A stretch of 64,000 nucleotides of DNA from Epilithonimonas lactis (GCF_900110605.1 NZ_FOFI01000003.1:186001-250000), one strand, 5' to 3'; counted from the stretch's first letter, positions 7,796-17,696 are shown. Notes: generated by a model not told the origin, from the sequence alone. Numbers and translations: made by a program.

Positions 7796-9064
7796 TTAAA
7801 TCAACATATTAAGGACGTCAGGATTATCATTAAGGTACGATTCAAAATAACCGAGTTCTTGCATCCTTTGTTTTAAGCCGTCAAAATCTAAAGGATTGGA
7901 AAGCTCGATTCCGACGATAGCCAATGCGGTTTCCCGTGAGTTTTTCTTGGTATATTCGAAGTGCGTGATGTCGTCATTTGAGCCGAGGACATTGAGGACA
8001 AAATCTTTCAAAGAACCAGGACGTTGTGGGAATTTGACCATAAAATAATGCTTTAAACCATTGTACAGCAAAGCGCGCTCTTTGATTTCCTCCATTCTCG
8101 TAATGTCGTTGTTGCTTCCGCTTACGATGCAAACCACATTTTTCCCTTTGATTTGATTTCTATATTGTTCCAAAGCCGAGATAGAAAGGGCTCCGGCCGG
8201 TTCCAGAACAATCGCATCTTTATTATATAGTTGCAAAATCGTTTCACAAATCTTGCCTTCATCCACAGAAATACAATCTTCCAGTGCAGTTTTACAAATC
8301 TCAAAAGTCAAATCACCAACCCTTTTCACAGCCGCACCATCGACAAAACTATCAACTTCCGATAATTCTGTATTGATGTTGTTTTCGATGGATAATCTCA
8401 TTGAAGGTGCACCTTTTGGTTCTACTCCAATCAACTGAGTTTCTTTTGAAAGTTCCTTGAAGACCGTTGATATTCCTGAAGCCAAACCGCCGCCTCCAAT
8501 TGGAATGAAGATGAAATCGATATTCTCTTTTTGCTGTTCCAAAATTTCCAAAGCCAAAGTCGCCTGACCTTCAATAATCTGAACGTCATCAAATGGATGA
8601 ATGAAAGCGGCTCCCGAAGTTTCTGCAAATTCAAAAGCTGCAGTTTTTGAAGCATCAAAAGTATCGCCAACCAATCTGATTTCAGCGTAATTGCCGCCAA
8701 ACATTTCGACCTGTTCAAGCTTCTGTTTCGGTGTGGTGACCGGCATAAAAATCGTTCCTTTGATTTGAAGTTGCTTGCAGGAAAAAGCCACACCTTGCGC
8801 GTGATTTCCCGCACTGGCGCAGACAATGCCTTGAGAAACTTTGCCTTCGTTGAACAGCGTTTTGATTTTGTTATAAGCACCTCGCAATTTGTACGACCTC
8901 ACAGGTTGCAAATCTTCTCTTTTAAGGAAAATATTTGCTCCAAATTTTTCTGACAATCTCGCATTATATTGCAAAGGCGTGTAGTTCACAACATTTTCAA
9001 TACTTTTCCGGGCTTCTTTTACCGCTTCCAGCGTTGGAAATATGAGCGTTTCGTTCATCTTCAT
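7796..9064 (-). CDS. ilvA: Threonine ammonia-lyase (threonine dehydratase)
   Basis: The 422-residue protein deaminates threonine to 2-oxobutanoate, the committed step to isoleucine. The PLP lysine is Lys59 in SYKLRGAYN; the phosphate-binding loop is IGGGGLASG and the SGSNND segment follows. The C-terminal part (KHYFMVKFPQRPGSL) is an ACT-like regulatory domain, as in the shorter allosteric IlvA form. The start at 9064 (MKMNETLIF) or 9058 lies inside the end of the upstream ABC gene: the two reading frames overlap by 62-68 bp. It is the last gene of the ilv cluster. Confidence 0.95.
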   Translation of the reverse strand: MKMNETLIFPTLEAVKEARKSIENVVNYTPLQYNARLSEKFGANIFLKREDLQPVRSYKLRGAYNKIKTLFNEGKVSQGIVCASAGNHAQGVAFSCKQLQIKGTIFMPVTTPKQKLEQVEMFGGNYAEIRLVGDTFDASKTAAFEFAETSGAAFIHPFDDVQIIEGQATLALEILEQQKENIDFIFIPIGGGGLASGISTVFKELSKETQLIGVEPKGAPSMRLSIENNINTELSEVDSFVDGAAVKRVGDLTFEICKTALEDCISVDEGKICETILQLYNKDAIVLEPAGALSISALEQYRNQIKGKNVVCIVSGSNNDITRMEEIKERALLYNGLKHYFMVKFPQRPGSLKDFVLNVLGSNDDITHFEYTKKNSRETALAIVGIELSNPLDFDGLKQRMQELGYFESYLNDNPDVLNMLI

Positions 9065-10535
9065 TTATATTTATAGATTCTTTGATTTTGGTTTTAATTT
9101 TTGTGGTTCCGTTTTCCAGAACGAGTTTGTGGCTGAGTTTTTTTGGCAATTGTGATTCAAAATGTCCGACGTAAATCAACGATTGTCCCTGACTTGCCAA
9201 ATCATCAATCACCTGATTGAAATATTTCGTCTGTTCATTATCCATTCCCTGACAAGGCTCATCCAGAATCAGAAGTTTTGGCTTTTTAATCAATGTTCTT
9301 GCGAGTAAAGCCAAGCGTTGTTTTCCGAGTGGTAACGTATTTAACTTCTTATTTTTATCGGTCTTCAAATCGAAGAAATAGAGAATCTGTTCCAATTGTT
9401 GCTGTTGGTCAAAACTCAATTTCTGATACAAACTCATCGAATCGAAAAAACCAGAAGCAATGGTTTGTCCGACGTTCGCATTCATATCGAAATACCAGTG
9501 CAACTCGGGCGAAATCATTCCGATTTTTTGTTTAATATCCCAAATACTTTCTCCACTTCCCCGCTTCTGTCCGAAAAGATGAATTTCATTAGCATAAGCC
9601 TGCGGATGGTCGCCATTCAGTAAACTTAATAATGTAGATTTTCCTGAACCATTCTGACCTTGCAACAGCCACTGTTCGCCGGAATTCACTTCCCAATCGA
9701 TGTTTTTCAGGACTTGTTTTTCGCCGTAGGAAATATTGACATTTTCTAATTTGATTAAGTTTTCTCTCTGACTTTCATTATTGTTTTGAAGAAAAAAAGG
9801 AAGTGATTTTGATGTTCTTTCCTTGCCTTTAGAAAAGTCTTTTGGCGAATTTCTGTGAACTAATTTTCCATTTTCTATCTCAACAAAATATTGAACATTT
9901 TCGGGATATTCGTCATCATTATTAATAAAAATCAGTGTGACATTTTCTTGAATTAAATCATCAAACGCCTGATTCAAGAACTGTCTTGATTTCACATCCA
10001 AACCTGTGTAAGGTTGGTCGATAATCAGAACCTGAGGTTTTAACCAAAGCGCCTTTAACAATTGTAATTTTTTATGCTCACCGCTGGAAAGTTCTATCAG
10101 TTGTTGATTTTTGAAATTTTCAAATCCAAAAGATTCTAAGTGTGATTCTAAAATTTTAAAATCCAGATTTTCTTCTTTTGCGAAATGATTGAGTTCCGCA
10201 AAAACAGTTAATGTATCATTTTTAGCAGATTGATTATAACGTTGTTGATAGTAAAAATTGCGGTCACCTTCCAGATTGCTGAACTGAAACCAGTTGGAAA
10301 CGTACAGAATTTTCCTTGCCAACTTTGAAGTTTCATCAAAACTGACCTTAACTTTTCCTTCGAAATTTTTGATTTCGCCGGAAATGATTTTGGCTAAAGT
10401 TGTTTTTCCGCTTCCACTCAGACCGCCAAGCATCCAACATTCGCCGGAAGATATTTCCCAGTCAAAATCTTTCAGTACGACTTGGTTGCCGTACTGAAAG
10501 TTTAGATTTGAAATTTGGATGATTGGGGTTGACAT
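8997..10535 (-). CDS. ABC-type ATPase with two nucleotide-binding domains, ModF-like
   Basis: The protein has 512 residues from the preferred ATG at 10535 (MSTPIIQISNLNFQYG); an ATG eight codons earlier gives an unlikely N-terminus. It has two ABC domains and no membrane segment. Domain 1 has Walker A GGLSGSGKTT, signature LSSGEHKK and Walker B VLIIDQP. Domain 2 has Walker A GQNGSGKST, a degenerate signature LPLGKQRL and Walker B LLILDEPCQGMD. The layout matches ModF/PhrA, proteins of unclear function linked to molybdate transport genes. No permease or binding protein is nearby. It sits between ilvC and ilvA, and its last 22 residues overlap the start of ilvA. Confidence 0.85.
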   Translation of the reverse strand: MSTPIIQISNLNFQYGNQVVLKDFDWEISSGECWMLGGLSGSGKTTLAKIISGEIKNFEGKVKVSFDETSKLARKILYVSNWFQFSNLEGDRNFYYQQRYNQSAKNDTLTVFAELNHFAKEENLDFKILESHLESFGFENFKNQQLIELSSGEHKKLQLLKALWLKPQVLIIDQPYTGLDVKSRQFLNQAFDDLIQENVTLIFINNDDEYPENVQYFVEIENGKLVHRNSPKDFSKGKERTSKSLPFFLQNNNESQRENLIKLENVNISYGEKQVLKNIDWEVNSGEQWLLQGQNGSGKSTLLSLLNGDHPQAYANEIHLFGQKRGSGESIWDIKQKIGMISPELHWYFDMNANVGQTIASGFFDSMSLYQKLSFDQQQQLEQILYFFDLKTDKNKKLNTLPLGKQRLALLARTLIKKPKLLILDEPCQGMDNEQTKYFNQVIDDLASQGQSLIYVGHFESQLPKKLSHKLVLENGTTKIKTKIKESININEDERNAHISNAGSGKRSPEKY

Positions 10536-10555
10536 TATTTTTGGATTAATTTTGA

Positions 10556-10640
10556 ACACAAAGGGCGCAAAGATTTTTTTTTATTTTTATTGAAAATATT
10601 TTAAGGTTCACAAAGGCGTAAAACTCATCAAAGATTTTAA
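10556..10640. repeat. Dispersed intergenic repeat, copy B
   Basis: It shares ordered blocks with 5215-5320: CGCAAAGATTTTTTTT, TTATTGAAAA, TTTTAAGGTTCACAAAGG and CTCATCAAAGATTTTAA. It lies directly upstream of the ModF-like gene. As at copy A, it sits a short distance beyond a structured 3' element. Confidence 0.6.
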
Positions 10641-10685
10641 TAGTCAGTTTGAATTTAGAACAAACTTTATTTTTATGACAAATCC

Positions 10686-10790
10686 CATAGCCCCGATTGC
10701 AACGGCATCCTTTTTCTTTTCCGTTAACTTCGGCTACGCTCAGGCAACGGAAAAGAAAAAGATATAGTGGAAAGCGGGATTAGCTCCTAA
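10686..10790 (-). ncRNA. 3'-UTR structured repeat element, copy 2 (after ilvC)
   Basis: The ends match copy 1 (ATAGCCCCGATTGCAACGG and GTGGAAAGCGGGATTAGCT) while the internal stem has a different sequence: CTTTTTCTTTTCCGTT pairs with AACGGAAAAGAAAAAG. The stem is therefore kept by compensatory change. The element starts 1 bp after the ilvC stop codon, in ilvC's orientation. Confidence 0.65.
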
Positions 10791-10791
10791 T

Positions 10792-12273
10792 TTAAACTGT
10801 TTTGATAGACTTCATCGCCGTCATTGCCTGACGTAATTTTTTGCCGACAACCTCAACGGGATGATTTCTCAAAATATCGTTGACGTGAACCAATTGCGCG
10901 TTGTCAACCGATGTATTTTTCCCTTCGTTAAAGTCATTTCCGACCAAATCTGTGTCCACTGATTTCATAAAATCCGCCAGCAAAGGTTTGCAAGCCTGGT
11001 CGAAAAGGTAACAGCCGTACTCTGCGGTGTCGGAAATCACGCGATTCATCTCGAAGAGTTTTTTTCTGGCAATAGTGTTGGCAATCAAAGGCGTTTCGTG
11101 AAGCGATTCGTAATAAGCGGATTCCGGTTTGATGCCGGCTTCAACCATCGTTTCGAACGCCAGTTCCACGCCGGCTCTGATGAAAGCTGACATCAAAAGA
11201 TAGTTGTCAAAATAGTCCTGTTCATCGATTTTCACATCGCCGGCAGGTGTTTTTTCGAAAGCAGTTTCTCCTGTTTCTGCACGCCATTTCAGGAGGTTTT
11301 TGTCGCCGTTTGCCCAGTCTTCCATCATTGTTTTGGAGAACTCGCCGGAGATGATATCGTCCTGATGTTTTTGGAAAAGCGGACGCATAATGTCTTTCAA
11401 TTCCTCGGACAATTCGAAGGCTTTCAGTTTGGCAGGATTGGAAAGTCGGTCCAACATTCCGCTGACACCGCCGTGTTTCAGGGCTTCTGTGATAACCTCG
11501 ACGCCGTATTGAACCAATTTGGATGCGTAACCTGCGTCGATTCCTTTCTCCACCATTTTGTCGAACGAAAGGATAGAGCCCGTTTGTAAAAGTCCGCACA
11601 AAATGGTTTGTTCGCCCATCAAATCGGACTTCACCTCAGCTACAAAAGATGATTTCAAAACGCCGGCTTTGTGACCGCCAGTTCCTACGCAATAAGCTTT
11701 TGCCTCTGCCCAGCCTTTGTCTTGCGGGTCATTTTCGGGATGAACGGCAATCAAGGTTGGAACGCCGAAACCACGCAGATATTCGGCACGAACTTCGGAA
11801 CCTGGGCATTTTGGAGCGACCATAATTACCGTAATATCTTTACGGATTTGCATTCCTTCTTCCACGATGTTGAATCCGTGGGAATACGATAAAGTCGCAC
11901 CTTGCTTCATCAAAGGCTGAACGGCATTAATCACGGAAGTATGTTGTTTGTCGGGCGTCAGATTGATGACCAAATCTGCTGTCGGAATCAGTTCTTCGTA
12001 AGTGCCGACTTTGAAGTTATTGTCGGTTGCATTTTTCCACGAATCTCTCTTCTGGTCGATGGCTTCCTGACGCAATGTGTAAGAAACATCCAGTCCGCTG
12101 TCACGAAGATTCAGACCTTGATTGAGGCCTTGAGCGCCACATCCTACAACTACGATTTTCTTTCCTTTCAAAGCAGAAACGCCATCAGAAAACTCTGAAC
12201 TGTCCATAAAATCTGCCTGTCCTAACTGATGCAATTGGTCTCTGAGTGATAAGGTATTGAAATAATTTGCCAT
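10792..12273 (-). CDS. ilvC: Ketol-acid reductoisomerase, long (class II) form
   Basis: The 493-residue protein rearranges and reduces acetolactate and acetohydroxybutyrate with NADPH in valine and isoleucine synthesis. The Rossmann motif is [20 protein letters not shown], followed by the phosphate-binding TLRQEAI loop, which favours NADPH. The length and the duplicated C-terminal knotted domain match the class II enzyme of enteric bacteria and plants, not the 330-residue class I form. It follows ilvN after 103 bp that contain a hairpin, and its stop codon touches a structured repeat. Confidence 0.96.
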   Translation of the reverse strand: MANYFNTLSLRDQLHQLGQADFMDSSEFSDGVSALKGKKIVVVGCGAQGLNQGLNLRDSGLDVSYTLRQEAIDQKRDSWKNATDNNFKVGTYEELIPTADLVINLTPDKQHTSVINAVQPLMKQGATLSYSHGFNIVEEGMQIRKDITVIMVAPKCPGSEVRAEYLRGFGVPTLIAVHPENDPQDKGWAEAKAYCVGTGGHKAGVLKSSFVAEVKSDLMGEQTILCGLLQTGSILSFDKMVEKGIDAGYASKLVQYGVEVITEALKHGGVSGMLDRLSNPAKLKAFELSEELKDIMRPLFQKHQDDIISGEFSKTMMEDWANGDKNLLKWRAETGETAFEKTPAGDVKIDEQDYFDNYLLMSAFIRAGVELAFETMVEAGIKPESAYYESLHETPLIANTIARKKLFEMNRVISDTAEYGCYLFDQACKPLLADFMKSVDTDLVGNDFNEGKNTSVDNAQLVHVNDILRNHPVEVVGKKLRQAMTAMKSIKTV

Positions 12274-12291
12274 ATTTTTTTTGTAAAATGT

Positions 12292-12339
12292 AAAAAGTAC
12301 GATGTACTATGTAGTGAGAATTACTGTACTACTTTTTAG
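12292..12339 (-). terminator. Hairpin between ilvN and ilvC, possible partial terminator
   Basis: AAAAAGTA (from 12292) can pair with TACTTTTT or the related TACTACTTTTT near 12328-12337, with GTAGT/ACTAC pairing inside. On the minus strand the stem is followed by TTTTTACATTTT. It could lower expression of ilvC relative to ilvBN, but the stem is imperfect and may only protect RNA ends. Confidence 0.35.
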
Positions 12340-12376
12340 GATTAATATTTTTTTAATTTTAAATTTTTCTTTGAAA

Positions 12377-12967
12377 CTACATTGTGAAGACGTCGTCTCG
12401 TTTGTCCAGGAATTCATTTTCTACGATTTCGGCGGAAGGTTCTCTTTTTTCAAATTCGAGGACTTTATCGTGGATTCCTTTGCTGTTTTTGATGATGGCG
12501 ATTCTTGCGCCTCGTACAAATTCGATGAGTCCATACTTGTTGAGTTCTTCAGTTAATCGGTCGATTTCTTCACGATGTCCTGCAGTTTCGAAGACGATGT
12601 AATCCTGACGAATCACAACTGTAGATGCGCCGTATTGACGAAGCAATCTTTCGACGTAAACCTTTTCTGTCACCACACTTGCCGGAACTTTGTAAAGCGC
12701 CTGTTCCTGCCAGACAATCTCGTCGTCTGTGTTGAAATAAGCTTTCATAATGTCAATCTGCTTCTCGAGTTGTCGACAAAGTTTTCTTACGACCTCATCA
12801 TTTTCATTAATGACAATCGTAAACCTGTGAATGCCATCCACCTCGGAAGGCGACGTGTTCAAACTCTCGATATTGATTTTTCTGCGTGAGAAAATTCCTG
12901 ATATTCTGCCGATTAATCCTACAGAATTTTCGGTGTATAAGGTGATGGTAAATTCTTGTTTTTCCAT
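12377..12967 (-). CDS. ilvN: Acetolactate synthase small (regulatory) subunit
   Basis: The 196-residue protein has an N-terminal ACT domain (ITLYTENSVGLIGRISGIF), which in this family binds valine for feedback inhibition and activates the large subunit, and a C-terminal ALS_ss_C-type domain (GLIEFVRGARIAIIKNSKG). It lies 7 bp after ilvB, so the subunits are made from one message. Length is within the family range; it is sometimes named ilvH. Confidence 0.94.
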   Translation of the reverse strand: MEKQEFTITLYTENSVGLIGRISGIFSRRKINIESLNTSPSEVDGIHRFTIVINENDEVVRKLCRQLEKQIDIMKAYFNTDDEIVWQEQALYKVPASVVTEKVYVERLLRQYGASTVVIRQDYIVFETAGHREEIDRLTEELNKYGLIEFVRGARIAIIKNSKGIHDKVLEFEKREPSAEIVENEFLDKRDDVFTM

Positions 12968-12974
12968 TTCTTTT

Positions 12975-14717
12975 TTATTTAAGTCTGATTTCGGAAACCG
13001 ATGAACCTTGCGTTACCATTGGGAATACATTATTTTCTTTTCCAACCATTACTTCCAGAAGATAAGCGCCGTCGTGGTTGAGCATTGTTTCCAAAGCAGG
13101 TTTTAGATTTTCTCTTTCAGAAATCCTTTGTCCATCGATGTAATAAGCTTTTGCCACTGCGACGAAATCTGGACTTGTGATATTCACGAAAGAATAGCGT
13201 CTTTCATTGAACAATTGTTGCCACTGCCTTACCATTCCCAGAAACTCGTTGTTGAGAATCATAATTTTGACCTTCGCTCCGAACTGCATAATCGTTCCCA
13301 ACTCCTGCAAGGTCATTTGGAATCCGCCATCTCCGATAATGGCAACAACTGTTTTTTCCGGTGCGCCATACCAAGCGCCAATTGCAGCTGGCAAACCAAA
13401 TCCCATCGTTCCCAAACCACCTGATGTTACGCTAGATTTTGATTGATTGAATTTTGCATATCGGCAAGTGACCATCTGATGCTGGCCAACGTCTGTTGCG
13501 ATGATTGCGTCGCCGTTCGTTAAATCATTCAGAACTTTGATGACCTCTCCCATCGTCAAAACTTCAGATGTTGGATTGAGTTCTTCCTGGATAACTTCTT
13601 TGATTTCGTCTTTTTCCAATTCACGGAATTCGTTTAGCCAAGCTGAATGGTCATTTTCTGTGAGAAGCGCCGTCAACATCGGTAAAGTCTTTTTGCAATT
13701 TCCCCAAACCGGAACTGTGGTTTTCACATTTTTATCGATTTCGGCTGGGTCAATATCAAGATGAATGATTTTGGCTTGTTTCGCATATTTGTCCAAACGT
13801 CCCGTCACTCTATCATCGAAACGCATTCCGACCGCAATCAGAACATCGCATTCGTTGGTCATTACGTTTGGTGCGTAATTGCCGTGCATTCCCAACATTC
13901 CGACGTGTAAAGGATGAGTTGTTTCCAAAGCACTTAATCCCATTACAGTCGCTGCGGCTGGAAGATTTGTTTTTTCAATAAATGCTTTGAATTCCTCTTC
14001 TGCTTTTCCTAAAATCACGCCTTGTCCGAAAATGACAAATGGTTTTTTGGCTTGGTTAATGAGTTCTGCAGCTTGCTCGATATATTCGTTTCTAATTTCC
14101 GGTTCGGGGCGATAACTTCTAATATGATTGCATTTCTTATATCCCAGATATTCGAATAATTGGATTTGAGCATTTTTGGTAATGTCAATCAAAACCGGAC
14201 CTGGACGACCTGTGCTTGCGATGTGAAATGCTTTGGCAATCGCTTCAGGAATTTCTGTAGCATCCGTGACTTGGTAATTCCATTTTGTGACTGGCGTTGT
14301 GATGTTGATAACATCTGTTTCCTGGAAAGCATCCGTTCCCAAAAGTGATGCGAAAACCTGACCTGTGATGCACACAATCGGATTGCTGTCTATCATTGCA
14401 TCGGCCAAGCCTGTCACCAAATTCGTGGCGCCCGGACCACTCGTTGCAAACACAACGCCCGTTTTCCCAGAAGTTCTCGCAAATCCCTGAGCTGCGTGGA
14501 TTGCGCCTTGCTCGTGGCGAACCAAAATGTGTTTCAGTTTGTCGGAATAGTCGTACAGAGCATCATAGATTGGCATAATTGCACCACCAGGATAACCGAA
14601 AACAGTATGTACATTTTCCTGCAACAACGCTTCTAAAACAGCTTTTGAGCCACTGATTTCTATCGCTTTCTGAGACTCTGATTCTGTGTTTTTTATTTTT
14701 GAAATGGTATCATTCAT
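12975..14717 (-). CDS. ilvB: Acetolactate synthase large (catalytic) subunit
   Basis: The 580-residue thiamine-diphosphate enzyme forms acetolactate or acetohydroxybutyrate from pyruvate and a second 2-oxoacid. It has the catalytic glutamate in RHEQGAIHAAQGFAR, the FAD/central domain with VAVGMRFDDRVTG, and the ThDP-Mg motif from GDGGFQMTLQELGT to ILNNEFLGMVRQWQ. Length is typical. It is separated from ilvD by 214 bp that hold a variant structured repeat, and is followed after 7 bp by ilvN. Confidence 0.96.
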   Translation of the reverse strand: MNDTISKIKNTESESQKAIEISGSKAVLEALLQENVHTVFGYPGGAIMPIYDALYDYSDKLKHILVRHEQGAIHAAQGFARTSGKTGVVFATSGPGATNLVTGLADAMIDSNPIVCITGQVFASLLGTDAFQETDVINITTPVTKWNYQVTDATEIPEAIAKAFHIASTGRPGPVLIDITKNAQIQLFEYLGYKKCNHIRSYRPEPEIRNEYIEQAAELINQAKKPFVIFGQGVILGKAEEEFKAFIEKTNLPAAATVMGLSALETTHPLHVGMLGMHGNYAPNVMTNECDVLIAVGMRFDDRVTGRLDKYAKQAKIIHLDIDPAEIDKNVKTTVPVWGNCKKTLPMLTALLTENDHSAWLNEFRELEKDEIKEVIQEELNPTSEVLTMGEVIKVLNDLTNGDAIIATDVGQHQMVTCRYAKFNQSKSSVTSGGLGTMGFGLPAAIGAWYGAPEKTVVAIIGDGGFQMTLQELGTIMQFGAKVKIMILNNEFLGMVRQWQQLFNERRYSFVNITSPDFVAVAKAYYIDGQRISERENLKPALETMLNHDGAYLLEVMVGKENNVFPMVTQGSSVSEIRLK

Positions 14718-14810
14718 TTTAAAGTCTTTTTATTTTTACCGTAGATTTTCTCTACAATTACTTATCTTGAATCCTTTGAATTCTTTGAGATTAATTATTT
14801 TTAGAACGCC

Positions 14811-14908
14811 ATACGATTGCAGCCCGACCTGAGTGGAAATCCTTTTTTTGCGATGGAAAAAGCCAAGGCAAAAAGATTGGGAACGGAGGGCGGAAATAGC
14901 TGCCCAAA
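14811..14908 (-). ncRNA. Variant 3'-UTR structured element (after ilvD)
   Basis: On the plus strand it runs from GATTGCAGCCCGACCTGAG to GGGCGGAAATAGCTGCCC. GGGC and GCCC ends pair with the AGCCCG block. It shares GATTGCA, CCTTTTT and GGAAATAGCT with the other copies but has its own consensus. It starts about 24 bp after the ilvD stop, in the same orientation. Confidence 0.5.
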
Positions 14909-14931
14909 ATAATATTTCATCTATTATAATT

Positions 14932-16617
14932 TTACAAATCGGTGACGCAACCTTGTGATGCGTCTGCTACAGATTTGGCATATTTGTACAACACGCCACG
15001 TTTTACTTTATAGTCTGGTTGTTGGAATTCGGCTTTTCTTTTATTAATTTCTTCGTCTGAGAGAAGTGCGTTGATGGTATTTTTTTCCGCATCCAATTCT
15101 ATCACATCGCCATCTTTTATCAAGCCAATCAATCCTCCAGAAAAAGCTTCCGGCGTAATGTGACCAACAACAAAACCGTGCGTTCCTCCGGAAAATCTGC
15201 CATCTGTAATCAAGGCTACATTTTTGCCTAAACCAGAACCCATCAAGGCAGACGTTGGTTTGAGCATTTCCGGCATTCCTGGTGCGCCTTTAGGACCTTC
15301 GTTTTTTATAACGACGACGTTTCCTTCTTTGATTTTTTTATCTTCGATGCCTTTGATGAATTCTTTTTCGCCGTCGAAAACGATGGCTGTTCCTTTGAAA
15401 TAATCACCTTCTTTACCTGTAATTTTTGCAACAGAGCCTTTCTCAGCAATATTTCCGTACAAAATTCTGATATGGCCTGTCGCTTTGATTGGGTCTTTGA
15501 TATCGTGAATGATATTTTGTTGTCTATCGATAATCGAAGTGACGTGTTCCAGATTTTCAGCAATTGTTTTTCCTGTTACTGTCAAACAATCTCCGTGAAG
15601 CAAGCCTAAATCCAACAGATATTTCATCACTGCCGGAACGCCACCAACATTATGAAGGTCTTCCATCAGGTATTTTCCGCTTGGTTTGAGGTCAGCCAAA
15701 AATGGTGTTTCATCACTTATTTTTTGAAAATCGTCTAAAGTCAAATCATAGCCGATGGACTTTGCGATGGCGATAAAATGGAGAACTGCATTGGTACTTC
15801 CACCAAGAATCATAATCAACCTCAACGCATTTTCGAACGCTTTTGGCGTCATTATATCGGATGGTTTGATGTCTTTTTCCAAAAGGATTTTTACGTAATG
15901 TCCAGCGAACTGGCATTCTTCTTTTTTCTCTTTGCTTAAAGCTGGATAAGATGACGAATAGGGTAAACTCATTCCGAGTGCTTCGATTGCTGAAGCCATT
16001 GTGTTGGCTGTGTACATTCCGCCGCACGCACCGGCGCTTGGACAGGAGTTTTTTATCACACCTTTGAAATCTTCGTCAGAAATTTTACCTGCGATTTTGT
16101 TTCCCAAAGCTTCGAAAGCGGAAACGATGTTCAAATCCTGACCTTTGTAATGTCCAGGCGCAATACTTCCGCCATAAACCATTATCGAAGGTCTGTCTAA
16201 TCTCGCCATTGCCATCAAAGAACCCGGCATATTTTTGTCGCAACCCGGAACGGTAATCAATCCGTCATAATATTGACCGGCACAAACTGCCTCGATAGAG
16301 TCTGCAATGATGTCGCGACTTACGAGCGAATAACGCATTCCGTCGGTTCCATTGGTCATTCCGTCGCTAATTCCGATGGTGTGGAACATTAAGCCAACTA
16401 AGTTTTGCTCTTTGACTCCTTTTTTTACGATTTCCGCCAAACCATTCAGGTGCATATTGCAAGTGTTGCCGTCGTAGCCCATACTTGCGATTCCAATTTG
16501 TGCCTTGTCGAAATCCTCTTCTTCAAAACCGATTCCGTAAAACATTGCCTGAGTTGCAGGTTGCGTCGGGTCTTTGGTAAGTGTTTTGGAATATTTATTA
16601 AGTTCTACGTTACACAT
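14932..16617 (-). CDS. ilvD: Dihydroxy-acid dehydratase
   Basis: The 561-residue Fe-S enzyme dehydrates dihydroxy acids to the 2-oxoacids of valine and isoleucine. Signatures are [25 protein letters not shown] with cluster-ligand cysteines, and [20 protein letters not shown] near the C-terminus. Length is normal for the family. Its ATG lies 8 bp inside the end of ilvE (16610-16617), so translation of the two is probably coupled. Confidence 0.96.
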   Translation of the reverse strand: MCNVELNKYSKTLTKDPTQPATQAMFYGIGFEEEDFDKAQIGIASMGYDGNTCNMHLNGLAEIVKKGVKEQNLVGLMFHTIGISDGMTNGTDGMRYSLVSRDIIADSIEAVCAGQYYDGLITVPGCDKNMPGSLMAMARLDRPSIMVYGGSIAPGHYKGQDLNIVSAFEALGNKIAGKISDEDFKGVIKNSCPSAGACGGMYTANTMASAIEALGMSLPYSSSYPALSKEKKEECQFAGHYVKILLEKDIKPSDIMTPKAFENALRLIMILGGSTNAVLHFIAIAKSIGYDLTLDDFQKISDETPFLADLKPSGKYLMEDLHNVGGVPAVMKYLLDLGLLHGDCLTVTGKTIAENLEHVTSIIDRQQNIIHDIKDPIKATGHIRILYGNIAEKGSVAKITGKEGDYFKGTAIVFDGEKEFIKGIEDKKIKEGNVVVIKNEGPKGAPGMPEMLKPTSALMGSGLGKNVALITDGRFSGGTHGFVVGHITPEAFSGGLIGLIKDGDVIELDAEKNTINALLSDEEINKRKAEFQQPDYKVKRGVLYKYAKSVADASQGCVTDL

Positions 16618-17512
16618 ATTGCAGGTTTGATTTCAGGTATGAATAATCTTCTTCTAACACCAAATGACGATAAGCTGTCTGAACTTTCGATGCTAAACTC
16701 TCTTCCCAATTCAGTTTGAAAGGAACATCATCAAGAGAACCCAATGCTACAATTTCGGCTGCTGTTCCACAGAAAAAACCGGCGTCTGCACCTTTCATTT
16801 CTTCTGGTTTGAAGAATTTTTCCTCGTAAGGAATTCCCAGTTGGTCACAGATTTCAAAAACTGTTGCTCGTGTGATTCCGGGAAGAATGCTTCCTTTCGC
16901 AGGTGTGAAAAGTTTGCCGTCTCTTTCGAAGAAGATATTAGCGCCGGAACTTTCTGCCACATTTCCATCGGCATCCAAAACCAGAGCTTCATCGAAACCT
17001 TTGTCCTTTGCTTCCTGACAAGCCAAAATCGAGTTTACATAATGACCGCTCACTTTTGCTTCCACTTTGAAAGCTTTCGGATTTGGACGTTCGAATGATG
17101 AAGTCATAATTCTCATTTGATTGGCCATATAACCATTGTCCCAATTCCAAACTTCAATGACGAGAAAACTTTTTTGTCCCTTTGACAGAGCCATATTGGG
17201 AGAACAAATGACGAGTGGACGAATGTATGCGTTTGATAAATTATTAATTTCCAATAATTTGTAAGTTGCTTCCACCATTTCTTCGGTAGAATAATCGAAA
17301 GGCATCATCATCGTTTGGGCAGACCTTCTTAGTCTGTCGTAATGTTCTTCCGCTTTGAAGATTTTGGTTCCATTTGCGGTTTTATAAGATTTAATCCCTT
17401 CGAAAACAGCATATCCGTAGTGTAGCGATTGACCGTACAAATCGGTCTTGGCTTCTTTTGCTTTTACATATTCCCCATCAAAAAAGAGAACACTGTCGTC
17501 ATTGTAATACAT
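16610..17512 (-). CDS. ilvE: Branched-chain amino acid aminotransferase
   Basis: The 300-residue fold-type IV PLP enzyme transfers the amino group in the last step of isoleucine, leucine and valine synthesis. It starts [20 protein letters not shown]; the PLP lysine is in the [12 protein letters not shown] segment, with the cofactor loop [10 protein letters not shown] and the [11 protein letters not shown] motif after it. It is the first full gene of the ilv operon, 108 bp after the leader peptide stop, beyond the attenuator terminator. Confidence 0.95.
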   Translation of the reverse strand: MYYNDDSVLFFDGEYVKAKEAKTDLYGQSLHYGYAVFEGIKSYKTANGTKIFKAEEHYDRLRRSAQTMMMPFDYSTEEMVEATYKLLEINNLSNAYIRPLVICSPNMALSKGQKSFLVIEVWNWDNGYMANQMRIMTSSFERPNPKAFKVEAKVSGHYVNSILACQEAKDKGFDEALVLDADGNVAESSGANIFFERDGKLFTPAKGSILPGITRATVFEICDQLGIPYEEKFFKPEEMKGADAGFFCGTAAEIVALGSLDDVPFKLNWEESLASKVQTAYRHLVLEEDYSYLKSNLQYV

Positions 17513-17550
17513 TTTGTATCGATTTTATATTTGTTTGTTAGATTTAGGAA

Positions 17551-17583
17551 AATAAAAAACCATCCTCGCAGTGAGAATGGTCT
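17551..17583 (-). terminator. ilv attenuator terminator
   Basis: On the minus strand ACCATTCTC (17581-17573) pairs with GAGGATGGT (17567-17559) around a 5-base loop, followed by TTTTTTATTTT. It lies between the leader peptide and ilvE, where a terminator would stop all ilv transcription. Its 5' arm (CCATTCTCAC) can instead pair with GTGAGTGATGG at 17624-17614, which overlaps the leader stop codon, giving an antiterminator. Confidence 0.8.
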
Positions 17584-17620
17584 GTATTATTTCAATTCAA
17601 TAATTAGTACAAGCCATCAC

Positions 17621-17677
17621 TCACCACCGGAATCCGATAATGACAAGAATGACAAGAATAATGATTGTGCTATTCAT
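17621..17677 (-). CDS. ilvL: ilv operon leader peptide (attenuation)
   Basis: This 18-codon ORF encodes MNSTIIILVILVIIGFRW and ends in TGA. Residues 5-14 are ten consecutive Ile, Leu or Val codons (six Ile, two Leu, two Val), exactly the end products of the downstream operon. Its stop codon lies within the strand that would form the antiterminator. A ribosome stalled for lack of charged branched-chain tRNA would leave that strand free and prevent termination; a ribosome reaching the stop would cover it and allow the terminator. Too short to be found by length alone; the call rests on composition and context. Confidence 0.82.
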   Translation of the reverse strand: MNSTIIILVILVIIGFRW

Positions 17678-17696
17678 CTGTTTGTTTTCAACGGTA

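Noticed and set aside
11222-11599. Minus-strand frame of 125 codons inside ilvC in another frame
   Set aside because: It is a shadow of ilvC, with an arginine-rich composition typical of a wrong frame.
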